From Lonicera japonica (taxonomy: Eukaryota > Streptophyta > Magnoliopsida > Dipsacales > Caprifoliaceae), in assembly GCA_021464415.1 (NCBI GenBank), contig CM038465.1, positions 79,518,919 to 79,582,918 on the forward strand: 64,000 nucleotides of DNA. Direction: 5' to 3'. The position numbers were made by a program, and so were the translations under genes. Below, in pieces: positions 34,976 through 46,184 of this stretch. The notes beneath the pieces are model-generated. The model saw only the letters and a list, made by a program, of their open reading frames with translations. It searched no databases and was not told where the DNA came from. Position 1 is the first letter of the stretch. Every line of letters starts with the position of its first letter.

Positions 34976-35391
34976 TCAAATTTTGAGTTTTGCATCAATG
35001 GAAGTTTTGTTTTGTTTATACCATTCTTCTCAAACTTAGAGTTTTGCATTAATGGAGGTTTTATTTGTTGTTTTGGTGCTACTAAAATTTTTTACTAGAT
35101 AGATAAGAGATAATTATATAATTAGTGAGTTAATTAACTTTTGAGTTAAATTAAAACAAATAGGATGAAAATAACAATTGAATCTCTTTTTTTAGTGAGA
35201 GTATTACCGAATAATTGTGCAGTGCCAATATCACCACCGTAAAATTAAAGTCATTTATTTTTATTTTATTACATTTCATCCCACCAAATTAACCATTTAC
35301 GTTTCATTCCTCCGCGCCGATCCAAACGGACTCCGTCCTTCATCCAAATAAATCCGCGGACCAAACGAAAGGAAGGAAGAGCTTATCTACT

Positions 35392-35421
35392 ACAGCTCCA
35401 GCTCCAGCTCCAGCTCCGGCT
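35392..35421. repeat. (CTCCAG)n hexanucleotide repeat in the mTERF leader
   Basis: About four units of CAGCTC just before the mTERF start codon; likely 5' UTR. Confidence 0.75.
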
Positions 35422-35437
35422 GGCTTTGTAGATAGAG

Positions 35438-36328
35438 ATGATAATTAGACTACAACCCTTCCCACAAAATCTCTTCTCCCCCTCAACCATCAACTCCTCC
35501 GCCAACTCAAACCCTAAATCCACTCGCAAAACTTTCCATCGCGTTAAAGTCACTGCCCGACCCCCACCTCCCTCCACTGATTCTGGCCTCCGATTCCATG
35601 AAAAACTCGAATACCTAGAAAACCTACAGGTCAATACCACTAAAGCCCTAGAAAAGAACCCCCATTTCCGCTCCACCCCACTCTCCACCCTCAAATCCGT
35701 CGAAAGATGCCTTTCCTCCATGGGAATCGAACGCTCTGCTTTCGGCCGTATTTTCGATATGCACCCTCAGCTCCTCACTTGCGATCCGTACACCCACCTT
35801 TACCCGGTATTCGATTTCTTGCTAAACGATGTTAATATCCCCTTTCCTGATATTCGTAATTCCATCGTTCGGTGTCCCAGATTGTTAATTTGCAGCGTAG
35901 ATGATCAATTGAAACCCACATTGCGCTTCCTGAGGGAATTAGGGTTTGTGGGGTCGAATGCGATTACTTCACAGACGACTGTCTTGTTGGTTTCGAGTGT
36001 TGAAGGTACCCTCTTGCCCAAATTGAACTATTTGATGAATTTAGGGTTTGAGTTTGATGACGTTGTTATGATGGTGTTGAGGTCACCTGGGTTATTGACT
36101 TTTAGTATAGAGAACAATTTTAAGCCCAAAGTGGAGTATTTTGTCAAGGAGATGAATGGGGATTTGGCAGAATTGAAGAAATTTCCCCAGTATTTCTCTT
36201 TTAGTTTGGAGGATAAGATAAAGCACAGGCATAGGCATTTGGCTCAGTATGGAATCTCTCTTCCATTGCCAGATATGTTGAAGGTTAGCGAACAAAAGTT
36301 CAAGGCTCTTGTAACGGATATGTTGTAA
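35438..36328 (+). CDS. Plastid/mitochondrial mTERF protein, SOLDAT10 (mTERF1)-like
   Basis: A 296-residue single-exon ORF. The first 50 residues are Ser/Thr/Asn/Lys-rich with few acids, fitting an organelle transit peptide. mTERF helical repeats follow from about residue 85: RSAFGRIFDMHPQLLT, PDIRNSIVRCPRLLI, LKPTLRFLRELGFVG, PKLNYLMNLGFEFDD, VVMMVLRSPGLLTFSIENN, LKKFPQYFSFSLEDKIKHR. The order and wording match what I recall of Arabidopsis SOLDAT10, a plastid mTERF of about the same length needed for plastid gene expression. The ATG at 35438 is the first in frame. A strong GTAAGT lies just before the TAA, so an alternative 3' splice is conceivable. The promoter abuts nested transposons whose outermost end is at 35332. 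Confidence 0.93.
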   Translation: MIIRLQPFPQNLFSPSTINSSANSNPKSTRKTFHRVKVTARPPPPSTDSGLRFHEKLEYLENLQVNTTKALEKNPHFRSTPLSTLKSVERCLSSMGIERSAFGRIFDMHPQLLTCDPYTHLYPVFDFLLNDVNIPFPDIRNSIVRCPRLLICSVDDQLKPTLRFLRELGFVGSNAITSQTTVLLVSSVEGTLLPKLNYLMNLGFEFDDVVMMVLRSPGLLTFSIENNFKPKVEYFVKEMNGDLAELKKFPQYFSFSLEDKIKHRHRHLAQYGISLPLPDMLKVSEQKFKALVTDML

Positions 36329-36499
36329 GTTGCTTCCTCTTGATCTTATTTATTGTATATTATTATTAATTAATATTAATATTAATTCATAGTGAATGTG
36401 CAGAATCTTTAGCCAAATTGTTGAATGCTGTCATTTTTGTGGCCTATGGTTAATTGTATATCTTGCAATACAATATTGTATCGTTCCATATGATATTGG

Positions 36500-37860
36500 G
36501 CTTCTTTTTTGCAAAAAAACAAAACAAAACAAAACCTAGAATCTAGGATGGCACATTCCAGTCATGTCCACATAAAGAAATTCCTTAACACGATCAAGAG
36601 GATTCTCAAGAATAACAAGACCCTCATTTTTTTAACCCTCCTACATTGGCAAGCATATCCGCACAAGCATTTCCTTCCCTCCACGTATGTTGCACGGTCC
36701 CATCAACAAATTCAAGCATACGTCTACACTCATCAATTATGACTCCCAATGGGTAATCTTCAATATCCGCGTTATCCGCATTTGCAATCAGGTTCATGGC
36801 TGCTTGGGAATCAGTTTCAATAATAACCTTCTTCCAATCTTTATATTTGGTGATTTTCAATCCTTGGTGCATGCTCCACAGCTCCGCTTCTGTGATATCA
36901 ATGAATCCATAATATCCAAGAATCCAGTTGCATGTATCATCTCTAACAATCCCTCAATAGCTTGCCCTTCCTCACTCCATCTGCACACTAGCATCAGTGT
37001 TAATCTTCATATACCCTGCAGGACGAAACTTCCAATTAACAAGGTTCACGTCTGTGCTGGTAGTACCTACCGAATCCTTAATAAGTTCAAAAGCATTAGA
37101 GATTTCATTGGCAAATTTCTTACTTTGGGCAGCAGTAAATTAAGGTTCAGGGATCATATTCATACCAGAGATAACTTCCTTATTTCTACTAAGCCTAATA
37201 TGCCAAATAGTTGAGCAAAATAGAACATACCATGGCCCAATCCCACTAATATCTGAAAAAAAAAATCAAGTTCTCTCTCAACCATTCTCTAATATGTCAA
37301 GGGCCCGGTTATTAGAGGGAGAAGGAACCATACCAATACCTTCCCAAAGCTTTTGCGCGTTGCTACAATCACGTAATACATGACATGTAGTTTTGTCTGC
37401 AAGTAAACATCTCTCACAAGTAGCTTGATTCGTGAGTTTTTTGATGGTTCAAAAAGTTTAGTGCAAATCCTATCTTGATAAACGAGCCAAATAAAGTGCT
37501 TGAATTTATTCAGAATTTTTCGGTTCCATATAACCCTCCAAGTAGGATCATTAAGAGCAGGGTTTTGTAAGAAAGAATAATATTATCCATAGCCGATTTC
37601 ACAGTGAATTTACCGTTCGCCGCATGCCCCCAAAAAGGAGTATCCTTTTTGTCAAGACTGCGAGTGGTAAGTAGTGGCCATGTCAATATCCACTCCCTCG
37701 TTACTCAAATAATGAGCCAACAGATCCTTTCTCCAATCGTTATGCCCATTTATAAACTCAACCACTTTCAAGTTTTCATCCACATTAACATGATTATTTC
37801 TAATCATATTAATCACGATGTGTGAATTGTACTTCAAAAGATGAATAAGTCTATTTTGTA
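36500..37860 (-). pseudogene. LINE ORF2 remnant: zf-RVT region plus RNase H
   Basis: Read on the minus strand, the 5' part (37837 downward) has VDENLKVVEFINGHNDWRKD and FKHFIWLVYQDRICTKLF. A zf-RVT-like stretch follows (CERC / HVLRDCSNAQKLWEG), then an RNase H domain: MKINTDASV (37010), ILGYYGFIDITEAELWSM, KKVIIETDSQAAMNLI and TWREGNACADMLAN (ends 36624). The D, E, D, D residues typical of RNase H are visible. Several stops and frame changes show decay. The 3' flank has TTTTG repeats and an A-rich stretch. The reverse transcriptase core is missing, so the copy is 5' truncated. No target duplication was found. Confidence 0.8.
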
Positions 37861-40512
37861 GGCACGATATGTGATGAATATTGTTAAGTTTATTCGATCT
37901 GGACGATATATAGCTTCTTCTGTAGAGAAAATGTTAAGCGTGAAGCATCATCTTCAATTGGTTAAGATGTGTATGTCATGTCCAGTTGAAGAAGATAGGA
38001 GAAAAAAAGGGGCTCCATCATTGGTTTAAATGGCCTAAAATAAGGGCAGCTTGTCCTCTATACATCCGTTTTCTACTTTTTTTTTGGATAGTTTAGTTAT
38101 TCTGTACTTTGTTCATCCGCTTCATCTGAGTGGATTCTCAATGTGTTTGGCTGTTAATGACCTCAGTTACCAATTGGCTGAGTTTGTGTGTGGGAGGTGT
38201 TTTTTTTTTGGTTTGGGGGGGGGGGGGGGGGGGTTGATAGGAATAAAAATCCTTACGAGTAAGGCTCTGTTTTTGCTTTAGAGATAGGTTTGTAGATCAG
38301 AAAAATTGGTATCCAAGCAATTCCTTAATGGGAAGTGTTAATCTACCATGGCATATGATAATGGTCTCATGACAGTGGAATAAGTGAACAACAAAAATGA
38401 TGCCAACAGGTCTGCAGGCTGTTTTGGTTGCTGAAAACTAAGCTACAAAAGCAACTGGACTAAAAAATGGAGTTCAAACAGTGAATGGAGGTGAGATTTG
38501 AAATTATATTGTAAATTAATCAATGGACAGATTCGATAATAAAGAGGGAATGTCTTATCAAAAAAAAGAATGAAGAGGGAATGAGGTTAAGATAGACGGA
38601 AGTATATATCTTGACCAAACCAGGGAAGTCAAACACCTGGACAACGCAAATTCCTAGCAGCTCCACAATCTGAAGCCAAAGGTAATTTTCACTGCCTTCC
38701 AAAAGTTGATTTTTCTCATTTTGGGGTAGCGAATCCTAGGTCTTGGATTAGGAAATGAAACAAGAATTTGTTGTTCCACCCTGGTGGTTTATCTATTGGG
38801 CCCTAATTGGCCTAGTCCGTTAAATAGGGTTCAAAGTTTAGTTTGTCATATCAAGCGTGGCTTAATTAAATGAGTTTGCGGATTTGACTCCCTTAATTCA
38901 CAATTTAAGGTCAAGTCTGTACTGGAATTGCTAGTCCCTAAATTCTGAGCGTGTTCGTCATCCTATGTAGGTGCACTAAGAGGGGGGGGGGGCTCAGGAA
39001 AATACAAAAAATGATTACTGTTTGTGTTCTGGAGGTATTTTGCTACATGACCTATTGAGACAACCAGACATAGCCGTATTTTGTAACCTGGCATCGGTCC
39101 CTCCACGTAAGTTAAAAAATACAATATCATAGATATTCAAAGAAATTGCAATACACCTTGTATTGTGGGATACACCCAGGTATCCGATAGAGGTTGCAAT
39201 ATGCATCTTTATGGTCTCAAGAGGTCATGTGTCAATAGAATGTGTGTCGCGTATCATACAATTAATAGTGTATTTGTCCACTCACTTTAGCCCCTCTGGT
39301 GATGAAGGGTAGTTATAAATTTGTAATATTCCATAATATGTTTGACTTTCAAACACGGACTCTTAATTTGTGATAAAATGAGAATTTACTTTTTTTGTTA
39401 TGGGATCATGCCTTTTTTGGATTCGATCAATGTTCGTCCATGTTTGGTATATGATTTGTCATGAGATAATCAGTAATCAGGTTATAGAAACCAACCAGAT
39501 CAAGATAAAATGAATTGGATTCAATTAACGAGCCAACGGGGAAGGTAACCCAAGATGGAGTAGGGTTCAGAAACAACCATTCCCTTAAACCCAATTTACC
39601 TCAATTAACCTATTTTGTAATTTCAACCGCCACCACTACTAGTACATAAACCACCTGCAAGCATACATTTACCTCAACTAACCTAGGAGAAATAACAAGA
39701 ATCGTACCAAGGCAACCTCAGCCTCTTTTAGTTATAAGAAATCTTCTTGCTTGCTAACTTTAAGGTCCGTGGATCATGTTCTCATCATGTAGATGGTTAT
39801 AGTCCTCTCATGCGGTAAATTGTGTTCTTTTTTTATGTGTGTATTTATGTATGCTTCCCAGTCTTGCAACTTTTTACTATTTGAATTCCCAGTCCTACAA
39901 TTGGTAAATCAAGGCATGCATTGGGTGAATTTCTACGGTGTACTTAGTATGTAGTTGTTTTTCTGATAAGTGGTTTGCCTTGTACTGGAAATTGAATTCC
40001 TTGGGAAGGGAATGGAAGATCATTTTGTTTCCTTTAATTTCAATTTATGCTTTTTTTTCCCTTCTTTTTTGGAAAATCAATAAAATTAGGGGGGTTTAAG
40101 TTTCTCTTTTTATCCTACAAACAAAATGAAAATCCCCTTTCCACCACCGTGAGTCGAACCTCAAGACAACCAATGCCTCTCCTCTTACTTTCACTTTAGT
40201 TCTAAGCCCTTTCTTTATCTTTTTGTGGTTTACTTAAATTTGTAATAAATATATGATTGGTGATTTCTTATTAAGAAATTATTGGTGGGTTCCTCCAGCA
40301 TATATTGAACGTATATTTTACTTTCTTAATCTCACTCACGAGACACTCATGCACAATAGGTATTTTGTTTTACTTATTTTTCGAGAAAGTGTGGGAGGGG
40401 AAAAAAAATAGGAACTTGAATTACTTGAGGTGTTTGACGGTGAGGCATTTTATAAAAACCCGGCGTGAGTGGGTAAAAGAGGTTCAGGTTCGAATGTACA
40501 AAAGGGAGTCCA
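37861..40512. other. Gene-poor spacer between LINE remnant and MITE
   Basis: Contains a 19-G run (38215-38233) and shorter G runs. No coding sequence or clear repeat was seen. Confidence 0.5.
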
Positions 40513-40697
40513 TTTTTGATGGAGACAAAATTGGATGAGGTCATGGGGTCTCCAATGATAAAATAATGTGTCTACTTTCATCTAAAATTATTTTTTTTTT
40601 TCATTTTTTCATTTGATTTAAATAAATAAAAAATAGACATGTGTCGTTTTATCATTGGGATTTCATGACTTCATCCAATTTTTGCCCCATCAATATT
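40513..40697. mobile_element. Short MITE-like inverted repeat
   Basis: The left arm TTGATGGAGACAAAATTGGA and TGAGGTCATGGGGTCTCCAA is the near inverse of the right arm (TCATTGGGATTTCATGACTT, CATCCAATTTTTGCCCCATC). The interior is T-rich. TTGATGG/CCATCAA are the ends. The superfamily is not determined. Confidence 0.75.
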
Positions 40698-41305
40698 TTT
40701 TCCTACAAAAGGTGTTGGTTACTACAAGACTTAAGTGGACGCTAAAGAAGAAGAGAGAAAGTCACAAGTAAACTAAACTGCAACGAAAGAAAATAATTTC
40801 ATAGAATTGAAAATTTACTTTTAGAGGGAGGAAGGACGAAATTTTTTTCACCTATGTCTATGTAGCGGCATTGAGCTTTCTTCTAAACTTCTTGTTAATT
40901 AATTAGCATTAATTAATTAATATTGACTTGACGGTCAGAGTTGCGCAGGGACTGAAATTTACTATATTGTCCTCCTCCCCCTCCTCCTTTTTTTGGTTTT
41001 GTGGGCTCTCTATACAATACATGCGTTGGGCCCTTCTTCTAACAAGGTACTTAAAACCCTAGCCCTTACTGAAATTATAAAAAGCCTATACAGCTGGTCC
41101 TAAATATGTGAAAAAAGTTTTCACTATTTTATTTTTCACCTGAATAATTTTCATTTTTATTTTTTAAAATCATGAATGAAAGTTATTTCACTCTGAACTG
41201 AACCGAACCAAAGGGAGAATTTTTAAACAAGAGCTGCTGACTGATAGATAATTTAGAAGAATGGTGGGCTCTTTGAATTACAAACAATGGAAGTTCAGAA
41301 GGCTA

Positions 41306-41343
<38 letters not shown>

Positions 41344-43165
41344 CAGCTTACACACACAAGGGAGATGGTACATTAATCCTCTTTCTATGCTGGCCGCTTT
41401 AGGGAACATATTATTTATTAATCCATGAGTATCTATAGGTAACCTCGCGTACTTTAGTAATATAACAAGTAGTTTTCAACATACATATTAATTAACCATA
41501 GACTCATAAACGAGAATGATCTATATATATATATATCTTGTATAACAATTGATATGAAATTATGCAAATCTATAGTTAGTTATATTATTTCCATGAATCG
41601 AATACTTGATTTTAAGATAAAAGTAAAAGTTGTCTACTACTAAGTCGATCCCCCTTTTTGAAGGAGGGACCTTAATTAGCAGATCTTTCGTTGACACACA
41701 CAGCTATTAGTTTCTTAACGAAACATGAAGGATGTTGCTGATCTTTCTTTGGACAGTTGCAAAACCCCGACATTTTGAAATTACTTGCGGGAGATTGTAC
41801 GCAGCTGATCTAGATCAATATTATAACCAAAAAAAAAAAAGGTTTATATTAAAGAATTTGAATGACGTATTATTAACATTTTTCACAACACATTGAACCG
41901 CGCTATAATTACACTTACGTACTGTATAAATTAGTAATAAATTTTGAGGCGTATCATCAAAATTAACATAAAGCATGACAATAATTCTAGGCAGGGGCCA
42001 CACGTAATTAAATACAATGGGCAGCAGAAGGAAAGAGACAAGAGAGTTTTGAATTGGCAGTAATGGGGTGTACGTGTGGGATAAAAGTTGTATCCAATGG
42101 CAAACAAAGGACAAAAGCCTGTGACTCAGTTTTTGGCTATAGGAATCTGACACACATACACTCTGAACCATTGCTTGCATACATAAATAAATAAATAAAA
42201 AAGGATTAATTGCCCCCCTTCTTACATTTATTCTTGGAAATGACCCACTGGGATGGGATGGGATCGGCTCTTTTTTAAATTTTACGCAATGTACTTATTT
42301 GGAAAAAATTTCTCTGTTTTTCACCTTTAGCATTTACTCTTTCGAACTTAAAAGTTCTCCTAATTTTCTGGTACACACACACGGTAGCCAACGTGGAGAA
42401 AGAGGGGTTGGGGAGGGGGGGGGGGGGGGTGTGAAATGTAGATGTGAAGGTGATTTCCATTTTTGTTCAAAATAACCAAACCACATGTTAGGTTGGCCCA
42501 AATTTAGTATATGTAAATAGAAGCATATCACCTCCTTAATTATTACTGTATGCTAATGGTAGTGTGACATGAATCAACAGTGAAAATATCTTTTGCTTTC
42601 TTGGTTGCTTGCTTTATTAGATTAATGCTCTTATCATATATTCATACTATTAACAACTAATTAGATTATTTACAAGTACACGAGCTCGTACTAAGCACTC
42701 CACAAGTGCTACTATTGGTGTATAAAATGACACAAAAACTCTTTATAGTATATCACTAAAAATAGTTTGTAATATGTGAGTAGAAATACTTGCCTGCCAT
42801 TTTTTCTTTGGCCCCATTGCCGAGTCATAGTTAGTCACACTGGGTTTAGTTTCACATGGGGTATGGGGTTTCTTTGTTATGCAATTTTTGATATTCGTAA
42901 GAGCAAGTGTGATAGCCTAATTGAGGAAGCATCTACTATCTTAAGTTCAAGTCTCACCAAGAGAAAATTTAAAATAAATTTAGTTATTTGTAATTAAGAG
43001 ATTGATTAAAACCTCCCTCTAAAAAAAAGAAGTGATATTCGTAACAATAAATGTAGTTGAGACAGGATATGTGAAATAAGCAAAACAAGTTTCGCCTTAA
43101 ATAGTGTGAGAGATATATTAATGTAATCCTTAGATAGTATCATTTCATTATACAGGTTTCTTGGA
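40698..43165. other. AT-rich spacer
   Basis: Holds a (TA)n run at 41307-41341 and a 15-G run at 42415-42429. Short ORFs (for example minus 42180-41821) lack any family features. Confidence 0.5.
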
Positions 43166-43174
43166 TTTAAAGAT

Positions 43175-44995
43175 GGGTCATTTGTACATTTTGCCTTATT
43201 TGGATTTGGTACTCTAAATTTTACATATTTAAATCTTGGAACCTTTTTTTTTGGATTTTGGTACCCGTTTATAACAATTCCGTTAGTTGACCAACTTTAC
43301 TTGTTAAGTTAAAAAGGACATGTTATACCAAATATACCCTTATTTTTTTATTTTCTCTCTTTTCCCCCTAAAGCAAATCAGCAAAGGGTTTTCATGCCCT
43401 CTCATATATTCTTTCTAATTCTTTGTTTTATGTCTCTATACATTCACAAGAATCTCTAATTACTACATCACGGTTATATATATATATATATATATATGTC
43501 TCTTTAACAATGGAAACATAGCTTCAATGACGAGAATCAAATTCAACATGGGCAATTACCATGAGTACATAAGCCTGAAGATTACTGTTCTCAACATGCC
43601 TCCGTCATAAGGGATCTTGATTCGGAACGCATTGGTGAGGCACTCGTGTTCGGCTTATGTTCTATCTGATTTTTTGGTGAGCCGAAACGGGGACGGCTTG
43701 ATTGGATGTGTGTACAAAATAAATTGATAATGTGTGTTTTAATATGCGCTCTAATAATTGTTTATAAAATTACAAACTAATAAGGACTTTAGAGAACAAT
43801 TTACAAGATAAACCGGACATCCTATTAGAGATGTTAATAATGATTAAGTTGGGCTTTAGATAGGAATATGTTCTAGTTGTGTTTAATTATGTTACGAGTG
43901 TTTGATCTTAGATATATTTTTATTTCTGTTGTTAATGTTTCGTCATTTTTCTTTGAGTTAGTAAAATTATTCAATTGAACTTAAGAAGTTTAAAAAAATT
44001 CAAAATTTTCTTTAATAAGGTAAAATACAAAATTACTTTGTTTAGTGACAAGAATAAACACGTGTTAGTTCACATGGACATACACTGAAACATGGCAGGT
44101 AATCCCAACCAGGTTTGTTATTAAAACTCAGTTGGGCAAAAATCTTATTTAAAGTACTTGGGTAGGTCTTATCTAATGCGAATAAAAGCACTAGCCAAGA
44201 CCTAGATACTCTAAACCTGTGCTACCAAGCTATAGCCAGCATCAAACACACATGTGTCAAAGCAAATAAGGGAAATATAGGCTTATATTAAATGTGACAA
44301 TAGTGGATACATAGGTCGCCATGATTGCATTAAATACCTATCAACTGCATTTAATGCCCTTGATTAAGAGGGGAAGCGAGATCAGAGATGAACATGTCTG
44401 GTCAATCACTGCAATGATGAAAAATAAGATCTAAACTATACACTCTAACTTTACACACCTGTTCACCCCTACACTATAGATATGAAGCATTTACTTCATT
44501 ATAAAAAAAGAGTTCTGAGCATTGAATACATTTACTCAAGCAAGAATAAGAGAGTTTTCCTAATTTGACATATTTTTTATTTGTATTCTATAGGTCCAAT
44601 ATGTATGTTACAGCTTATAGACTTGTATAAAAATAAATAATATGTAAGACAAGCCAAAAGTATTTATTATGTTGTAATTTAAATTCTACTCTACAATATT
44701 ACCATCTATACAGATTCACAAAGCTGAGAGCTCTTTCATAAATGTGGAGTAAATCTTATCACAAAATGGTTGAACATCCTCTATAATTTTATATGCTTAT
44801 TGTGCAAATCATTTGAACCATTTACAATATTATTGACATGTTATACACATGGCCTACTAGCAGAAATGTCAAAAGTAGGATCAAAGTTGGACAAAAAAAA
44901 TAAATTAAAAAAGGTATGAAGATTTAAATATGTAAAACTTGGGGGACCGAAGTTTAAATATAACAAAATTTTAAGTACCAAAGTATAAATGACCC
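43175..44995. mobile_element. Non-autonomous MULE, about 1.8 kb
   Basis: The left end GGGTCATTTGTACATTTTGC and right end, inverted, GGGTCATTTATACTTTGGTA share a long loose TIR (TTTTACATATTTAAATCTT in both). Flanks TTTAAAGAT (43166-43174) and TTTAAAATT (44996-45004) match 7/9. The interior from 44040 to 44600 has LTR-like features (AAAGAGTTCTGAGC downstream of TATAAAA), perhaps a nested fragment. A short stretch near 43550-43660 reads like decayed coding sequence but is not recognisable. Confidence 0.6.
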
Positions 44996-45004
44996 TTTAA
45001 AATT

Positions 45005-46150
45005 TTAAAGAATGAAAGAAATAAAAAAAAAAATAGTAATTATAATAACAGGCTTTGTATGTGGTACGGTATTAAAAAGGACGAGGAACCGTTGGGCCTG
45101 CTTTTGAACACCGCAATTGGGTCTACGCACGTGCACAGGTACAATCATTTCTTCTCGTCGCACCACACACACACATATATATATATATAAATTTATGTAT
45201 ACATATATATATATATTGTAACCAAGAAAAAGTATACATATATATATATATGTGGAGAGAGTAAAGAAGCAGGTGCAGACAATTCCTCTAGGTAAGTAAA
45301 GTAATGTCTCATCCCCAATGAATGAATGGAAAATCTCAAACAAAATCAAAGACTGTCCTTTCTCACTCACTCACGTACCATTCATTTACTTTACTAACCC
45401 ACCCCCAAACCCCCTACCTTTTCCCCTCCCTTATTTCATCTGATTCTGACACACACCTCCTTCACTCATGCACAGTTTGATAACTTCTTACGCCTTCACA
45501 TTACTGTTCAGAGTTAGCACCAATTTCCCACTTTACCCCTTGCCTTCTTCTTTGCTTTTTTACTTTTTAACACACACACTCACTCTCTCCATCCATCCAT
45601 GACAATATATGTACATATATATTTACCAAGTACGCGACTACTGTTTATGAAATATTTGAACCAAAAAATTGAAAAAAAAATTAAACCCCTCTATTCAATC
45701 TGTTTTTATTGTAATACATGAGAATAAAAAATCTCAGTGCCCCTATTAAGCCCTTTTGATAATATATATATATATGTGGCAAAATCATAAAAAAGTAGGG
45801 GAAGAGCTGGGATTGTCCAACCTTAATTTCTATTTATGGTAATTTTAATCTAGGTCTTTGATGATGTCAGCATGCTTATTTTATAGGTACGAGTATGGGT
45901 TACTGTTACTACTGCTGCTGCTACTACTACTGACTGTTAATAATAAAGCCACCGGCCAGTAGTAGACATGCATAGTTGTAAGAAAAATAAAAAATCAATT
46001 ATATTGGTTTAATTAACCAAATGTAGTATCTTGTTCCTGTATATCACCTCCCCTTCTTTGGATACTTCACCGATCCAAGTTTTCTGTAAAATAAAAGAAG
46101 AATCCATCTCATCTCATCTCATCTCATCTTATGTATATCTTATTAACCCC

Positions 46151-46184
<34 letters not shown>

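Larger units (their letters stand above)
32859..35239. mobile_element. Long foldback element with 8-bp TSD TAAAATTA
   Basis: The ends GGGTGGTGATGTTGGCAC and GTGCCAATATCACCACCG are inverted. TAAAATTA flanks both sides (32851-32858 and 35240-35247). It contains a nested Harbinger-like element and a long palindrome. The 8-bp duplication suggests hAT, but the TIR does not start CAG, so the superfamily is left open. It lies about 200 bp upstream of the mTERF start codon. Confidence 0.75.
32516..35332. mobile_element. MITE copy 2, split by a larger element
   Basis: Begins ACAGTCCATTTAGATTGAGA and parallels copy 1 (TTTCACTTGTTTGAATG, GGAAATGTCAATCCCTTGTA, AATATTAGAAAGATTAAGAG) to 32858. The tail reappears after 35239: TAAAATTAAAG... 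to CGATCCAAACGGACT, the inverse of the TIR. The element at 32859-35239 therefore landed inside this MITE. Confidence 0.7.

Noticed and set aside
40136..40165. Sequence resembling a tRNA T-loop (GAGTCGAACCTC)
   Set aside because: No acceptor stem, D arm or anticodon stem could be paired around it.
41821..42180. 119-residue minus-strand ORF with hydrophobic stretches
   Set aside because: No start context, no family match, and AT-driven hydrophobicity as expected by chance.
43540..43700. Possible captured exon in the 43-45 kb MULE
   Set aside because: A readable stretch exists, but it has no conserved motif and frames change, so no protein can be claimed.
45005..45370. 121-residue minus-strand ORF
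   Set aside because: The middle is translated (TA)n/(CA)n microsatellite (repeated Ile/Tyr).
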